Counted from the first letter of the stretch, positions 1 through 9,526 are shown. The stretch: 64,000 nucleotides of DNA from Enterovibrio coralii (GCF_001559595.1 NZ_LNTY01000029.1:62001-126000), one strand, 5' to 3'. Notes: generated from the letters alone by a model not told the origin. Program-made: numbers and translations.

Positions 1-452
1 GCTTTACATTTCGGGCACGTGCCTTTTACGAAACGGTCTGGCAGGAACATTTCTTTTTCTGGGTCGAACAGCTGTGAAATGGTGCGGCTGTTGATGAAAC
101 CGTTGTTTTTCAGCTGGGTGTAGATGTACGACGCCAGTTCACGGTTCTCATCGCTGTGAGTGCTGTGATAGTTATCAAAGCTGATGTCAAAGCCTGCGAA
201 ATCTGCTTCGTGCTCTTTTTGCATTTCAGCAATCATGGCTTCAGGCTCAATACCCAGTTGCTGAGCTTTCAGCATGATAGGGGTACCGTGTGCATCGTCT
301 GCACAGATGAAGTTTACAGTGTTGCCACGCAGGCGCTGGTAACGCACCCATACGTCTGCCTGAATATGCTCTAGCATATGACCCAAATGGATTGAGCCAT
401 TTGCGTAAGGCAGGGCACAGGTAACCAGAATTTTACGTTGGTTTGCAGCCAT
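1..452 (-). CDS. metG: Methionyl-tRNA synthetase, N-terminal part (cut by window edge)
   Basis: Charges tRNA-Met with methionine in the cytoplasm. About 150 N-terminal residues are present; the gene runs off the left edge. The start ATG (450-452) opens [19 protein letters not shown], the classic class I catalytic start, with the HIGH-type signature HLGH at residues 22-25. The last visible residues, CPKCK, are the beginning of the zinc-binding Cys knuckle of the MetG connective-peptide region. The KMSKS loop and anticodon-binding domain lie outside. It is divergent from apbC, with about 200 bp between them, the arrangement known from enterobacteria and vibrios. Confidence 0.97.
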   Translation of the reverse strand, partial: MAANQRKILVTCALPYANGSIHLGHMLEHIQADVWVRYQRLRGNTVNFICADDAHGTPIMLKAQQLGIEPEAMIAEMQKEHEADFAGFDISFDNYHSTHSDENRELASYIYTQLKNNGFINSRTISQLFDPEKEMFLPDRFVKGTCPKCK

Positions 453-655
453 AATTTAGATTGTTCGCTTTTGACAAATGAATCGGATGAATGCCGCAAA
501 TCTTACCTGATACGCGTTGGAAAGCCTAGCTTTCGCAGTGGTATTCCCGGTTAACGGGCTTAATTCATGTTTGAGCACGAAAACCGTGTGAATCCGCGGA
601 AAATTCATTAGGCTAAAAGAAGTTTCACATTTCCAAGTCGGAGAGCCTTCCCACT

Positions 656-1747
656 ATGTTTTTTGGCCGTGATAAAAACCAACTCGCAGAGTTGAATGAC
701 GTCATCTCACTTCTAAATCAATTCGAGCATTCCGCATTGGTTGCTGATTGGGCAAGCCATAAAGGCTTGGTAACGCAATCCAAAAAAGGGGATGTTTCTG
801 TCACGTTTCCCTTTGCTGCGAATGACCTTATTCAGTCCCTGAACGAATGGCTAGAAGCGAAAAAAGAAGCGGGAGAGGATATTCCAGATATCGCCATCAC
901 ATCGCGTGTTGCACCCATCAAAGCAGGCGATAAAGCCCTACTGAAAGGGGTGAAGAACTTGCTGGTGGTGAGTTCAGCAAAAGGTGGTGTGGGCAAGTCC
1001 ACTACCTCAGTGAATCTGGCGTTGGCGTTGAAAGCACAAGGTGCAAAGGTCGGTATTCTTGATGCCGATATCTATGGGCCGTCATTGCCAATTATGCTCG
1101 GCACCAAGGGTAAGCAACCTATTACGCTCGATGGCAAGTTGATGGAACCGATTGAAGCGCACGGTCTGTACAGTAACTCCATCGGCTATTTGGTGCCGGA
1201 TGAAGATGCCATGGTGTGGCGCGGGCCGATGGCTTCTAAAGCATTCGCTCAACTTGTTAATGAAACCCGTTGGCCTGACATCGACTATTTGATTGTCGAT
1301 ATGCCACCGGGCACCGGTGATATTCAACTCAGCCTTGCTCAGCAATTCCCTGTCACGGCAGCCGTCGTTGTGACAACGCCACAGGACTTGGCATTGGCCG
1401 ATGCTATTAAGGGCGTCGCAATGTTTGAAAAAGTCGCGGTCCCGGTACTCGGGGTCGTGGAAAACATGAGCTACCATATCTGCAGCCAGTGTGGTCATCA
1501 TGAAGCTATTTTTGGTCACGGTGGGGCGGTGAAGATAGCAGAGCAATATGGATTATCTTTGCTCGGTCAGGTGCCTTTGCATATCCAAATCCGCGAGGAT
1601 ATTGATGCCGGTAACCCGACGGTTGAATCTGCCTCGGAAAGTGAGTTCTCGACCATTTATAAGCAGCTTGCTTTGAATGTTGCCAGCCAATTGTATTGGC
1701 GTGGCGATGTGGCGGCTGAATCTATCGCGATCACGACAGTGAGCTGA
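656..1747 (+). CDS. apbC: Iron-sulfur cluster carrier ApbC/Mrp
   Basis: Cytoplasmic P-loop ATPase that carries and transfers Fe-S clusters. The 363-residue protein has an N-terminal DUF59-like segment (about residues 1-80), then a MinD/Mrp ATPase domain. The deviant Walker A motif KGGVGKST is at residues 109-116, the DADIYGPS switch at 136-143, and DMPPGTGD at about 215-222. The C276-x2-C279 pair (ICSQCG) is the cluster-binding motif of the family. The start ATG follows a GGAGAG stretch about 10 nt upstream. It is divergent from metG and followed by udk on the same strand after about 170 bp. Confidence 0.96.
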   Translation: MFFGRDKNQLAELNDVISLLNQFEHSALVADWASHKGLVTQSKKGDVSVTFPFAANDLIQSLNEWLEAKKEAGEDIPDIAITSRVAPIKAGDKALLKGVKNLLVVSSAKGGVGKSTTSVNLALALKAQGAKVGILDADIYGPSLPIMLGTKGKQPITLDGKLMEPIEAHGLYSNSIGYLVPDEDAMVWRGPMASKAFAQLVNETRWPDIDYLIVDMPPGTGDIQLSLAQQFPVTAAVVVTTPQDLALADAIKGVAMFEKVAVPVLGVVENMSYHICSQCGHHEAIFGHGGAVKIAEQYGLSLLGQVPLHIQIREDIDAGNPTVESASESEFSTIYKQLALNVASQLYWRGDVAAESIAITTVS

Positions 1748-1919
1748 CGCGCTTTTCTTCAATCGTCCTATGGAGTTGAACAATGCGCATTCAATGTGAT
1801 GAAACTTTGGGCATCTTGCTTTAGTTTGAGACTTTTATCACAAATTTAGATAGAAAGCGCGAGTTCAACTCCCTATAATCAGGCGGTTTATTTCTCGCCA
1901 TATTTCCGGGTATTCATTT

Positions 1920-2561
1920 ATGAGTGACAACAACCAATGTGTCATTATCGGTATCGCAGGTGCTTCTGCATCCGGTAAAAGTTTGATCGCCAGTACAATC
2001 TATCAGGAACTAAAAGAAAAAGTGGGCGATCACCAGATCGGTGTTATCACGGAAGACCGCTACTATCGCGACCAAGGTCACCTCAGCATGGAAGACCGCG
2101 TCAAGACGAACTACGACCACCCGCAGGCGCTTGACCATGATCTGCTGTGTAAGCACCTTAATGAGCTCATGGAAGGCAAATCAGTAGAAGTACCACAGTA
2201 CAGCTACTCAGAGCATACCCGTATGGAAGAAACCACCACAATGACACCGAAGAAAGTGATCATTCTGGAAGGTATTCTTCTGCTGACTGATCCGCGTCTA
2301 CGTGACATCATGCACGCCAGCATTTTCATGGACACTCCTTTGGATATCTGTCTTCTTCGCCGTGTTAAACGCGACGTTGCAGAGCGTGGCCGTACTATGG
2401 ATTCAGTGTTGGAACAGTACCAAAAGACTGTTCGCCCAATGTTCATGCAGTTCATTGAGCCTTCAAAGCAATACGCGGACATTATCGTTCCTCGTGGCGG
2501 TAAAAACCGTATCGCGATTGACGTGCTAAAAGCACACATCGCGAAACTGCTAAAAGCATAA
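1920..2561 (+). CDS. udk: Uridine/cytidine kinase
   Basis: Phosphorylates uridine and cytidine to UMP and CMP in pyrimidine salvage. The 213-residue length is standard for bacterial Udk. The Walker A motif GASASGKS is at residues 14-21. The substrate-binding EDRYYRD and NYDHPQALD motifs and the [12 protein letters not shown] lid segment are all visible. It is followed directly by a strong terminator, so it probably ends its own transcript. The ATG has little Shine-Dalgarno character, but the conserved N-terminus makes the start secure. Confidence 0.97.
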   Translation: MSDNNQCVIIGIAGASASGKSLIASTIYQELKEKVGDHQIGVITEDRYYRDQGHLSMEDRVKTNYDHPQALDHDLLCKHLNELMEGKSVEVPQYSYSEHTRMEETTTMTPKKVIILEGILLLTDPRLRDIMHASIFMDTPLDICLLRRVKRDVAERGRTMDSVLEQYQKTVRPMFMQFIEPSKQYADIIVPRGGKNRIAIDVLKAHIAKLLKA

Positions 2562-2568
2562 ACAAGAG

Positions 2569-2594
2569 AGCCGGACGAAAGTCCGGCTTTTTTT
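2569..2594 (+). terminator. Terminator after udk
   Basis: A perfect 8-bp stem (AGCCGGAC / GTCCGGCT) with a GAAA loop, followed by a run of T. It begins 8 nt after the udk stop codon. Confidence 0.93.
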
Positions 2595-2668
2595 ATACCT
2601 GTCGAACGACAAAATGTGACTTTTTTGCTCGATAAACAATACACATTTTAAATAGTGAGTATCGGGCG

Positions 2669-2718
2669 ATATACCCAAGTATTCTGAATCCAACCCTCTT
2701 CAGATTGCTTGGGTATAT
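2669..2718. repeat. Vibrio-type intergenic palindrome (TATACCCAAG element)
   Basis: Outer arms ATATACCCAAG (2669-2679) and CTTGGGTATAT (2708-2718) are perfectly complementary over 11 bp. Inner arms CTGAA (2684-2688) and TTCAG (2699-2703) extend the cruciform. Elements starting TATACCCAAG and ending CTTGGGTATA are common short interspersed palindromes in Vibrio and Photobacterium intergenic DNA. I see only this copy in the window. It lies between the udk terminator and asmA. Confidence 0.75.
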
Positions 2719-2816
2719 TCTTGAAATTGCATCATTTGCAGCAACATTTTCCTCGCTGATTCGTTAAGATAGTTGCAATTTGTTTTGTCGCCTTTCATAA
2801 GGAACTGATTACCATC

Positions 2817-4961
2817 ATGAAAAAGCTTCTCTACATCCTTCTTGGCTTGGTGCTTTTGGTTGTCATCGCCATTGGTGTCATTGTCGCCGTGATAAACCCT
2901 AATGACTTTAAACCGTTGATTGCGGATGAAGTGAAAAAAGCAACGGGGAGAGAGTTGGTTATTGATGGCGATATCAGCTGGCGTTTTTGGCCAAGTCTTG
3001 GCTTGTCGGTTGAAAAGCTGGCCTTCAAAAACCCACAAGGTTTTGCAGAACCTGACATGCTGAAGCTGGATAAAGCAGAGATGTCAGTTGCCGTAACGCC
3101 TTTGCTTTCAGACCAATTGGATATCGGCGTAGTGAGTCTTTACGGCGCACATGTGTTTATTCAAACCCTGCCAAACGGTGTCAGCAACTTGGATGGCCTT
3201 TCTGGCGAACCAACGACAACTGAAGACACCGCAAATAACCAGACTGCGCCAGCGCAAGCTGAAAGCGCACCTGCGGATACCAAGCCTGCGAAAGCATGGA
3301 CAATCACCATTGGCGGATTGGATATTGTGGATGCCAGCGCAACCGTGCGTGATGACAAAGCGCATACTCAAAGCGAAATTTCATCGTTGAACCTGAACAT
3401 TGGCAAGCTGGAAACGGGCGTTTGGGTGCCGATTGATTTTGATGTTACGGGCAAACAAAACGCGCTGACCTTTAATGCCAAGGGCAGTGCAGAAGCCATG
3501 ATTGACAAAGAAATCATGAAATCTCAGCTGCGTAAACTGGCTTTAACCGCGAGTGCGTCTGATGCACAGATGAAGCTGGAAAGTGCCACCATCAACGCTG
3601 ACCAATTGGGCTTGGGCGTTCCAATGGCACTGAGCTTTGAAGCAAAAGGCAACGCGAACGAGATGGCATTCGATGCCAAAGGCAAGACGTCGCTGAGAGT
3701 GGATGAAGCCATCTCGCTGATTTCAGCCACAGATATGGAGCTAAACACTCAGGTGTCAGGGAAAGGCCTGCCGCGCCCAGAAATGAAGATTGGCTTCAAT
3801 GGCGATATCGAGTTCGATAACAAAGCGAAGAAAGCCGCGCTAACCAACATGAAAGCCTCGGTTGATGAGCTGAATGTCGATGGTGAAGCGAGCGTAGTCT
3901 TAGCGGATATCCCGAAAGTACGCTTTGATGTTCACAGTCCAAAAATCGACGTTGATGCGTTCCTAGGTACCAAATCTGCGCCTGCGGAGAAACCTGCAAG
4001 CAGCGGTGGTAGCGCGGGAGACAAACCCGCTGCACCTGCCAAGAAACAACCGCTGAGCGAGGTTGAACCTGATCTGTCTGCGCTGAAAGGACTGGATATT
4101 GCGGGTGTCATCACCATTGATGATTTTATCGCGAGCAATGTGCAAGTGACTGATGTGATGGCGAACTTTGCGGTTAATCGCGGCAAGGTCGCTATCAATC
4201 AATTCGATGCCAAGCTTTATGGCGGCACCATCAATGCAAAAGGTAGTTTGGACGCAACGGTGTCACCTGCCCGTTATCAAGCGACCAAAGGCATTAAAAA
4301 CGTTGAAGTACAACCACTGCTCATGGCGGCTGCAAACCAAGATATGCTATCTGGTAAAGGCAGCATTGATGTCAACGTTAGCGGTGTGGGCCTGTCTGAA
4401 AAACGTCTGCGCAGCGGCATTACGGGTACCGTAGCGATTAACTTCGCGGATGGTTCGATAAACGGCATCAACATTCCTGAAATGATCCGTGAAGCCAAAG
4501 CAACGTTGAAAGGTCAGCGTGCGGAGTATGTGGAAGAGACCCGCAAGACCGACTTCAGTGGCATGAGCGCAACCTTCAACTTGGGCAAAGGCATTGCGTC
4601 AACGCGTAACTTGAAGATGGAAGCTCCAGCTCTGCGTGTTCATAGCGAAGGTCAAACTAACCTGCTGAACGAAACACTGGACTTTAATGTGTTCGTTTCA
4701 GTGGTTGGCACCAGTAAAGGTCAAGGCGGTAAAGACATTGACGAGCTGAAAGATCTGACCATTCCTGTGAAGATCAACGGCACTTGGCAAGCCCCCGGCT
4801 ATGAGCTGGATGTGAAGGCACTGCTTTCAAGCAACAAAGTGCTGGAAGAGAAAGCGAGAAAAGAAGCTGAGCGCGGATTGAAGAAGTTGTTGGGCGATAA
4901 AGCCGAAGACGACAAGGTCAAGCAAGTAACGGACAAACTGCTTAAAGGCTTGTTCAACTAA
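2817..4961 (+). CDS. asmA: AsmA family protein, outer-membrane biogenesis
   Basis: An inner-membrane-anchored periplasmic protein of the AsmA family. The family is linked to outer-membrane assembly and, more recently, to inter-membrane phospholipid transport. A single N-terminal transmembrane helix (about residues 4-27) is followed by the hallmark NPNDFKPLIADEVKKATGR segment and a long beta-rich periplasmic body with the usual C-terminal AsmA domain. At 714 residues it is longer than E. coli AsmA (about 617). The extra length includes two Ala/Pro/Ser-rich linkers near residues 132-160 and 384-410. It stands alone, with a terminator 18 nt after the stop. Confidence 0.93.
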   Translation: MKKLLYILLGLVLLVVIAIGVIVAVINPNDFKPLIADEVKKATGRELVIDGDISWRFWPSLGLSVEKLAFKNPQGFAEPDMLKLDKAEMSVAVTPLLSDQLDIGVVSLYGAHVFIQTLPNGVSNLDGLSGEPTTTEDTANNQTAPAQAESAPADTKPAKAWTITIGGLDIVDASATVRDDKAHTQSEISSLNLNIGKLETGVWVPIDFDVTGKQNALTFNAKGSAEAMIDKEIMKSQLRKLALTASASDAQMKLESATINADQLGLGVPMALSFEAKGNANEMAFDAKGKTSLRVDEAISLISATDMELNTQVSGKGLPRPEMKIGFNGDIEFDNKAKKAALTNMKASVDELNVDGEASVVLADIPKVRFDVHSPKIDVDAFLGTKSAPAEKPASSGGSAGDKPAAPAKKQPLSEVEPDLSALKGLDIAGVITIDDFIASNVQVTDVMANFAVNRGKVAINQFDAKLYGGTINAKGSLDATVSPARYQATKGIKNVEVQPLLMAAANQDMLSGKGSIDVNVSGVGLSEKRLRSGITGTVAINFADGSINGINIPEMIREAKATLKGQRAEYVEETRKTDFSGMSATFNLGKGIASTRNLKMEAPALRVHSEGQTNLLNETLDFNVFVSVVGTSKGQGGKDIDELKDLTIPVKINGTWQAPGYELDVKALLSSNKVLEEKARKEAERGLKKLLGDKAEDDKVKQVTDKLLKGLFN

Positions 4962-4978
4962 GCGTTATAAAGTTTTAT

Positions 4979-5010
4979 AAAGAAAGCCACCTAGTGTGGC
5001 TTTCTTTTTT
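4979..5010 (+). terminator. Terminator after asmA
   Basis: Stem GAAAGCCAC / GTGGCTTTC with a short loop, flanked by A-rich sequence and followed by a run of six T. Confidence 0.9.
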
Positions 5011-5134
5011 ATGCCTAATCAGCAAGTTAAACGCACCTCGAATCAGCCGAACCTCTCGTGTCTGCCTATACTGTTGTCTAAGAAAGTTTATAAAACGAGA
5101 CAGCCATAGACAACGCGCTAGCAAGGACGGCCAG

Positions 5135-6157
5135 ATGACAACACGCCTGTTCATACTACTTTCTCTCTTTTTGTGCTTCCCGGCATCGGCAAAGGACAGC
5201 TTTAAGGTGTGCTGGAGCCATTACGTGGGGTGGGAGCCATGGCACTACGTTGATACGAGTGGGACACTCAAACGATGGGCAGAAAAGTACGGCATTGATG
5301 TCTCCATTGAGCGCGTCGATGATTACGTGGATTCTCTTGAACGATTTACCAATGGCGAGTTTGATGCTTGCACCATGACCCAGATGGATGCGTTAGCGTT
5401 TCCCGTAGCCCAAGGCGTCGATACCAGTGTGTTGATTGTCGGCGATTACAGCAACGGGAATGATGGCCTTGTCAGTCATGAAGCCAAGACAGTGCCAGAC
5501 ATCAAAGGCAGTAACGTCTTGTTGGTAAAATACTCTGTTTCTCATTATTTGCTTAACCGGGCTTTGTCGAAGTCAAAAATGACCGAAAATGATGTTGAGA
5601 TTGTCGACACGTCTGATGCCTTGATTTTAGAGGCCTTTAGCAAGGACAAAGGCGTCAATATGGTGACATGGAACCCCATTTTACAGCGTGCTGTGGGAGA
5701 GACCGATGCCAATGTCCTGTTTGATTCCTCTCAATTGCCGGGCGAAATTTTAGATGTCATGGTGGTGAAAACTGGCGGCGATGAGAGGCTCAACAAAGTG
5801 CTGGTTGGAGCATGGTTTGAAGTGATGGAAAAGCTTCAGCGCGAGGACAAAGCCGTACTTTCTGCCATGGCGGAAAGCGCAGGCGTCACCTTGGTGTCTA
5901 TCATCAAACAACTTGATGCAACCAAGATGTTTTACAGCCCAAGAAAGGCGGTTCGAATTGCTCAAAGTAACTCACTGTTTAAGGCCATGAATAATGTGCG
6001 GGCGTTTTGTTTTGAACAAGGTTTGATGGGTGATATCGAGGATGTCGATGCGTTAGGAATTTCGTTTCCATCCGGAAAAGTGCTTGGGGACTCTGAGAAT
6101 ATCAAACTGAGGTTTGATAGCCGGTACATGGAAATGGCGGTAAACAACCAACTTTGA
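5135..6157 (+). CDS. Orphan periplasmic solute-binding protein (TauA/SsuA-like)
   Basis: A 340-residue exported protein with a clear signal peptide (hydrophobic core LFILLSLFLCF, likely cleaved after ASA at residue 19). The mature start, KVCWSHYVGWEPW, and the later TNGEFDACTMTQMDAL and DYSNGNDG stretches resemble the NrtA/SsuA-type proteins annotated as putative urea ABC transporter substrate-binding proteins. Ligand identity is not established. No permease or ATPase gene is adjacent, so it is either an orphan or serves a transporter elsewhere. I chose the ATG at 5135 over an in-frame ATG at 4994 because of the AAGGACGG ribosome site and the signal peptide; 4994 lies inside the preceding terminator. 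Confidence 0.85.
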   Translation: MTTRLFILLSLFLCFPASAKDSFKVCWSHYVGWEPWHYVDTSGTLKRWAEKYGIDVSIERVDDYVDSLERFTNGEFDACTMTQMDALAFPVAQGVDTSVLIVGDYSNGNDGLVSHEAKTVPDIKGSNVLLVKYSVSHYLLNRALSKSKMTENDVEIVDTSDALILEAFSKDKGVNMVTWNPILQRAVGETDANVLFDSSQLPGEILDVMVVKTGGDERLNKVLVGAWFEVMEKLQREDKAVLSAMAESAGVTLVSIIKQLDATKMFYSPRKAVRIAQSNSLFKAMNNVRAFCFEQGLMGDIEDVDALGISFPSGKVLGDSENIKLRFDSRYMEMAVNNQL

Positions 6158-6176
6158 GTTGAGAAAGATTAAATGG

Positions 6177-6205
6177 GAGCAAAGGCAAAAACCTTTGCTC
6201 TTTTT
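6177..6205 (+). terminator. Terminator between convergent genes
   Basis: A 9-bp perfect stem GAGCAAAGG / CCTTTGCTC, an A-rich loop and TTTTT. It ends the solute-binding protein transcript just before the convergent CBS gene. Confidence 0.88.
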
Positions 6206-6208
6206 CCG

Positions 6209-6651
6209 TTAAGCGCGTGCTTTTTTCTTCGTTTTCTCGTGCTTTAGCATGTCTTGCAACGCTGCCAACAAGTCAACAGCAGACAACATGCCGACAAGTG
6301 CGTCGGTTTTGTCTAGCACAGGCAAGGCACCGACATTGTGCGCCATCAGTGTCTTATTCGCTTTTGACAGGGTTTCATAGGTGCGGCAGGTAATGACATC
6401 TTTTTCCATAACATCGCCAACCGTGAGGTCGTCAGATAGAAGGTAGGGATGTTCGATGTCGGGCGCTTCATCTGCCCAGTTTGGACGGCGTAATTGCCGA
6501 TCACTGATAATCCCAACCAGTTGCTCGTCTTCCATCACAGGGAGGTGTCGAATGTCTTCATCTCGCATGAGGAAGTAGCTTCCCGAACGCCCATTTGAGG
6601 GGTAATAGTAATGAGTTTACGTGTCATATAGTCTGATACTTTTCCTGGCAT
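6209..6651 (-). CDS. CBS-domain pair protein (reading frame broken)
   Basis: A small soluble protein made almost only of two CBS domains, which usually sense adenine nucleotides. The true start is the ATG at 6649-6651 behind AGGAGAAAAAATAGG. Translation gives MPGKVSDYMTRKLITIT and continues to GVREA, then leaves frame near 6578. One added base there joins it to YFLMRDEDIRHLPVMEDEQ and the rest, giving a complete protein of about 147 residues. Without it only the 119-residue part starting at 6568 is seen. Convergent with the solute-binding protein gene and divergent from the membrane gene at 6833. A 19-bp palindrome lies 37 nt upstream. Confidence 0.87.
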
Positions 6652-6687
6652 CCTATTTTTTCTCCTCTTTAATCATCTCACTTTAAA

Positions 6688-6706
6688 ACCTACAAAAAGT
6701 AGGGTT
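6688..6706. promoter_or_regulatory. 19-bp palindromic element, copy 1
   Basis: ACCTACAAAAAGTAGGGTT: arms CCTAC and GTAGG around five A. It is identical except for one central base to the element at 40155-40173. In both places it lies 37-43 bp upstream of a minus-strand start codon, in a divergent intergenic region. The regulator is unknown. Confidence 0.55.
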
Positions 6707-6832
6707 GAAATGTTGAGAGCCAGAGCACAAAAATCCCGTGGCGATATCGAAACTCCGTAACGAAATATTTTCTAATTCGTACAGAGGAAGATAGTATTCA
6801 CGCTGATAACGATAATGATTTAGGAAGTAGTA

Positions 6833-7863
6833 ATGGATTCAATTTCTCAAGCGGCTTTGGGGGCGGCGGTTGCTGGACTGGTTGCAGGAAAGCGTTGTAC
6901 GCCAACGGTTTTGCTTGCTGGTGCGGCATTAGGAACCTTGCCTGACTTGGATGTTTTGCTCGATTATGGCGACCCCATTTCCAACATGATCAAGCACCGA
7001 GGCTTCAGTCACTCGCTGTTTGTTCTGATCCCATTTGCCGTCGCACTTTCTTTGGTTTGGAAACGTTTTGTAGCGACATCATGGCCTCTTTGGCAATTGA
7101 TGACACTGATTACGCTTGCGCTAACCACGCACCCAATTTTGGACTCCTTTACTACCTACGGCACGCAACTGTTCTGGCCATTAGCTGTGCCACCGGTTTC
7201 TATTTCCAGCATCTTTATTATCGATCCGCTTTATACCGTGCCATTACTTGTGCCTGTGCTAGCGGCGTTCATTTGGCGAAGCAAGCAGCGAAGCTGTGCG
7301 GCGTCGGTCTTGCGTTGTCTTCCCTCTATTTGTGTTGGTCGCTGATTGCGATGGGAATCATTAAAGACCGTGTGGAAGACAACGTGGCAGGTACACACCT
7401 TGAGGGTCAGCCAGTGTTTGTTGCACCCACTCCACTCAACACCGTGCTTTGGCGCATAGTAGTGTTGGATGGCGATAAATACTGGGAAGGCTTAGCGTCT
7501 CTGAAGGATGAAGACCCAACCATTGATTGGATGCCCATGGAGAAAGGCAATTGGCCATTCCCAGCCAAACCAAAGCTTCTGGATGATTTTGAGTACTTCA
7601 CCAATGACTTTGTCCGCTTCCAGCAAGAAGGGAAGGATCTGACCATGACGGATTTGCGTTTGGGCATGGCCATGTACCAACCGTTTAAATTCGTGGTGGC
7701 GCAAAAGGGCGAGGATCAAGTCTGGCACGTCGTTGAGCCTGAGCAGGTTGACCCAGGCCCAGTCTTACCAAGACAAATTCCAGCGTTGTGGATGCGACTA
7801 CTTGGCTGGCAGAGTATTGATGCCATGCTGTGTAATGAGAACGACTGTTTTCGGGACGGTTAA
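6833..7863 (+). CDS. YdjM/YbcI-like inner-membrane metal-dependent hydrolase (frame broken)
   Basis: A multi-pass membrane protein of the YdjM family (DUF457-like). The N-terminal part has the family motifs LPDLD, HRGFSHS and THPILDSFTTYG, whose His and Asp residues are the presumed metal ligands, and several hydrophobic helices. The frame breaks near 7290: one missing base splits the 170-residue N-terminal part, which ends in nonsense after residue 152, from the C-terminal part. The latter continues KLCGVGLALSSLYLCW to a soluble tail ending NENDCFRDG. Joined, the protein has about 343 residues, the usual size for this group. Its substrate is not known. The start ATG follows AGGAAG. Confidence 0.85.
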
Positions 7864-7899
7864 ACAACAAGGGCTCCAAACGGAGCCCTTGTTGTTTTT
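7863..7899. terminator. Bidirectional terminator
   Basis: A 15-bp perfect stem AACAACAAGGGCTCC / GGAGCCCTTGTTGTT, loop AAAC, then T. It sits between the convergent ydjM-like gene and cobO and can serve both. Confidence 0.93.
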
Positions 7900-7911
7900 C
7901 GCGAGGCAGTA

Positions 7912-8502
7912 TTACCAGTCGATGCCTTTACGCACTTTCACGCCGGCTTCAAAAGCATGTTTGACGTTACGTACCTCAGAGACGGTATCTGCCATTTCCG
8001 TGAGTGTGCGATGCGCAGCGCGGCCAGTGATAATGACCGACTGTTCACTTGGACGGTTTTCCAATGCCGTGACGACTTCATCCAGTTCGACATAACCGTA
8101 GGTCACCATGTAGGTCATTTCATCAAGCAGAATGACATCGTAGCTTGGGTCCGCTAGCATTCGCTTACATTCTTGCCACACTTCTTGTGCCGCGCGTGTA
8201 TCGCCTTCTTTGTCTTGCGTATCCCACGTAAAGCCAGTTGCCATTACATGGAACTCAACGCCGCATTGTTGCAGCAGATTTCGCTCACCACACTCCCATG
8301 TGCCTTTAATGAACTGGGCAACACCACACTTTTGTCCGTGACCCGTTGCGCGGGTGATCATGCCAAACCCTGAGGTTGATTTTCCTTTCCCGTTGCCGGT
8401 GATGACCAGCAGCAGGCCTTTTTCAATTTGAGCCGCGGCGACGCGTTCATCCACTTGTTCTTTGACTTTCTGTTGGCGGGCTTTGTAGCGATCGTCGCTC
8501 AT
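7912..8502 (-). CDS. cobO: Cob(I)alamin adenosyltransferase, CobA/CobO type
   Basis: Transfers the adenosyl group of ATP to cob(I)alamin, giving adenosylcobalamin. The 196-residue product matches CobO/BtuR. The P-loop GNGKGKST is at residues 36-43. Further family motifs are QFIKGTWECGE, LDEMTYMV and VIITGRAAH. I chose the ATG at 8500-8502 (MSDDRYKARQ) with AGGACC upstream; an in-frame longer start at 8577 lacks family similarity. No other cobalamin synthesis genes or cobalamin riboswitch are in the window, so it may serve cobinamide/cobalamin salvage. Confidence 0.95.
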   Translation of the reverse strand: MSDDRYKARQQKVKEQVDERVAAAQIEKGLLLVITGNGKGKSTSGFGMITRATGHGQKCGVAQFIKGTWECGERNLLQQCGVEFHVMATGFTWDTQDKEGDTRAAQEVWQECKRMLADPSYDVILLDEMTYMVTYGYVELDEVVTALENRPSEQSVIITGRAAHRTLTEMADTVSEVRNVKHAFEAGVKVRKGIDW

Positions 8503-8692
8503 TGTCGGGTCCTTTAATTCAAATAGCTGATTTCTATGCGCTGCTTTCGCGAATGGATCACAACATACCAAAACCAATTTTTATTGGAAGCGTGAACCGA
8601 AAGTAAATCTGAGTAAATCGCTATGGTATTTCAAATCGTATGTTAATCCGTCAACTACAATCACTCAGAACGCAACATAAGGGGATAGCATA

Positions 8693-9421
8693 ATGAAATC
8701 GTTAGGATGGCTGGTTTTAGGTTTGTCTTTGAATGCAACGGCGGGTGAAGTCGTCAACTATCAAGCCGATGGCATGGACTTAGAAGGCTACTATGCCGCA
8801 GCACAAGGGACGCCAAAAGGCTCAGTACTGTTGATTCATGACTGGGATGGCTTGACTGGCTATGAGCAAAAACGCGTCGATATGCTTTCCTCCATGGGTT
8901 ACAACACCTTTGCAGTAGACTTGTATGGCAAGGGAAACCGTCCGGTTGAAACCAGTGCGAAAAAAGCTGAGGTGGGCAAGCTTTATAAAGATCGAGAGAA
9001 AATGCGCGGCCTTATTTTGGCGGGGTTAAACCGAGCAAGAGCAATGGGGGTTGAAGATGTGGTGGTCGCGGGCTATTGCTTTGGCGGCGCGGCGACACTC
9101 GAGCTTGCCCGGTCGGGTAAAGGTGACGGTGTAAAAGGGTATGCAACGTTCCACGGCGGCCTGAAAACACCGGCGAACCAAAGCTACCCTGAAAATACTG
9201 CACCCATCTTTGTCTCTCATGGTGGCGCGGATAAAGGGATCCCAATGACGGATGTAGCTGACCTATCTGTTCAACTTGAACAAGCGAACGTGCCTTATCT
9301 GATTGAAGTGTACTCTGGGGCGCCTCATGCCTTTACGGTGTTTGATTCCAACCGTTATCGCGAAGCGGCAGACAAACAGTCGTGGGCTACCTTCAGCGAA
9401 TTTCTCGAAGCCAACCTTTAA
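8693..9421 (+). CDS. Exported dienelactone hydrolase family protein
   Basis: A 242-residue alpha/beta hydrolase of the dienelactone hydrolase family. The catalytic triad is visible: Cys129 in GYCFGG (nucleophile elbow), Asp180 in HGGADKG and His212 in GAPHAF. The N-terminus MKSLGWLVLGLSLNATAG is a likely signal peptide, implying a periplasmic enzyme, unlike the cytoplasmic ClcD type. The natural substrate is unknown; family members cleave lactones and esters. The start is well supported by AAGGGGATA 7 nt upstream. It appears monocistronic, and I see no clear terminator after it. Confidence 0.88.
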   Translation: MKSLGWLVLGLSLNATAGEVVNYQADGMDLEGYYAAAQGTPKGSVLLIHDWDGLTGYEQKRVDMLSSMGYNTFAVDLYGKGNRPVETSAKKAEVGKLYKDREKMRGLILAGLNRARAMGVEDVVVAGYCFGGAATLELARSGKGDGVKGYATFHGGLKTPANQSYPENTAPIFVSHGGADKGIPMTDVADLSVQLEQANVPYLIEVYSGAPHAFTVFDSNRYREAADKQSWATFSEFLEANL

Positions 9422-9489
9422 AGGCTAGCGGTAAGCGAGTGCCACAAAGGTTAAGATCCATCAAATGAGGCGGCAGTTCTTGTTGTTTG

Positions 9490-9500
9490 TTGTCTGACAA
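9490..9500. promoter_or_regulatory. FadR-subfamily GntR operator-like site 1
   Basis: TTGTCTGACAA is a perfect palindrome around one base. It fits the general TNGTnnnACNA operator of FadR-subfamily GntR regulators. A second copy lies 58 bp downstream, just before the tyrosine phosphatase start. Confidence 0.6.
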
Positions 9501-9512
9501 ATCATGGTGCTA

Positions 9513-9526
9513 CAGACGTCAGTCTG
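9513..9526. promoter_or_regulatory. Inverted repeat between the two GntR-like sites
   Basis: CAGAC-GTCA-GTCTG, 5-bp perfect arms. The arms contain the same GTCTG/CAGAC core as the flanking sites, so it may be a third, weaker binding site. Confidence 0.4.

Noticed and set aside
8503-8692. Cobalamin riboswitch for cobO
   Set aside because: The cobO upstream region is short and lacks the B12-box core (GCCACTG).
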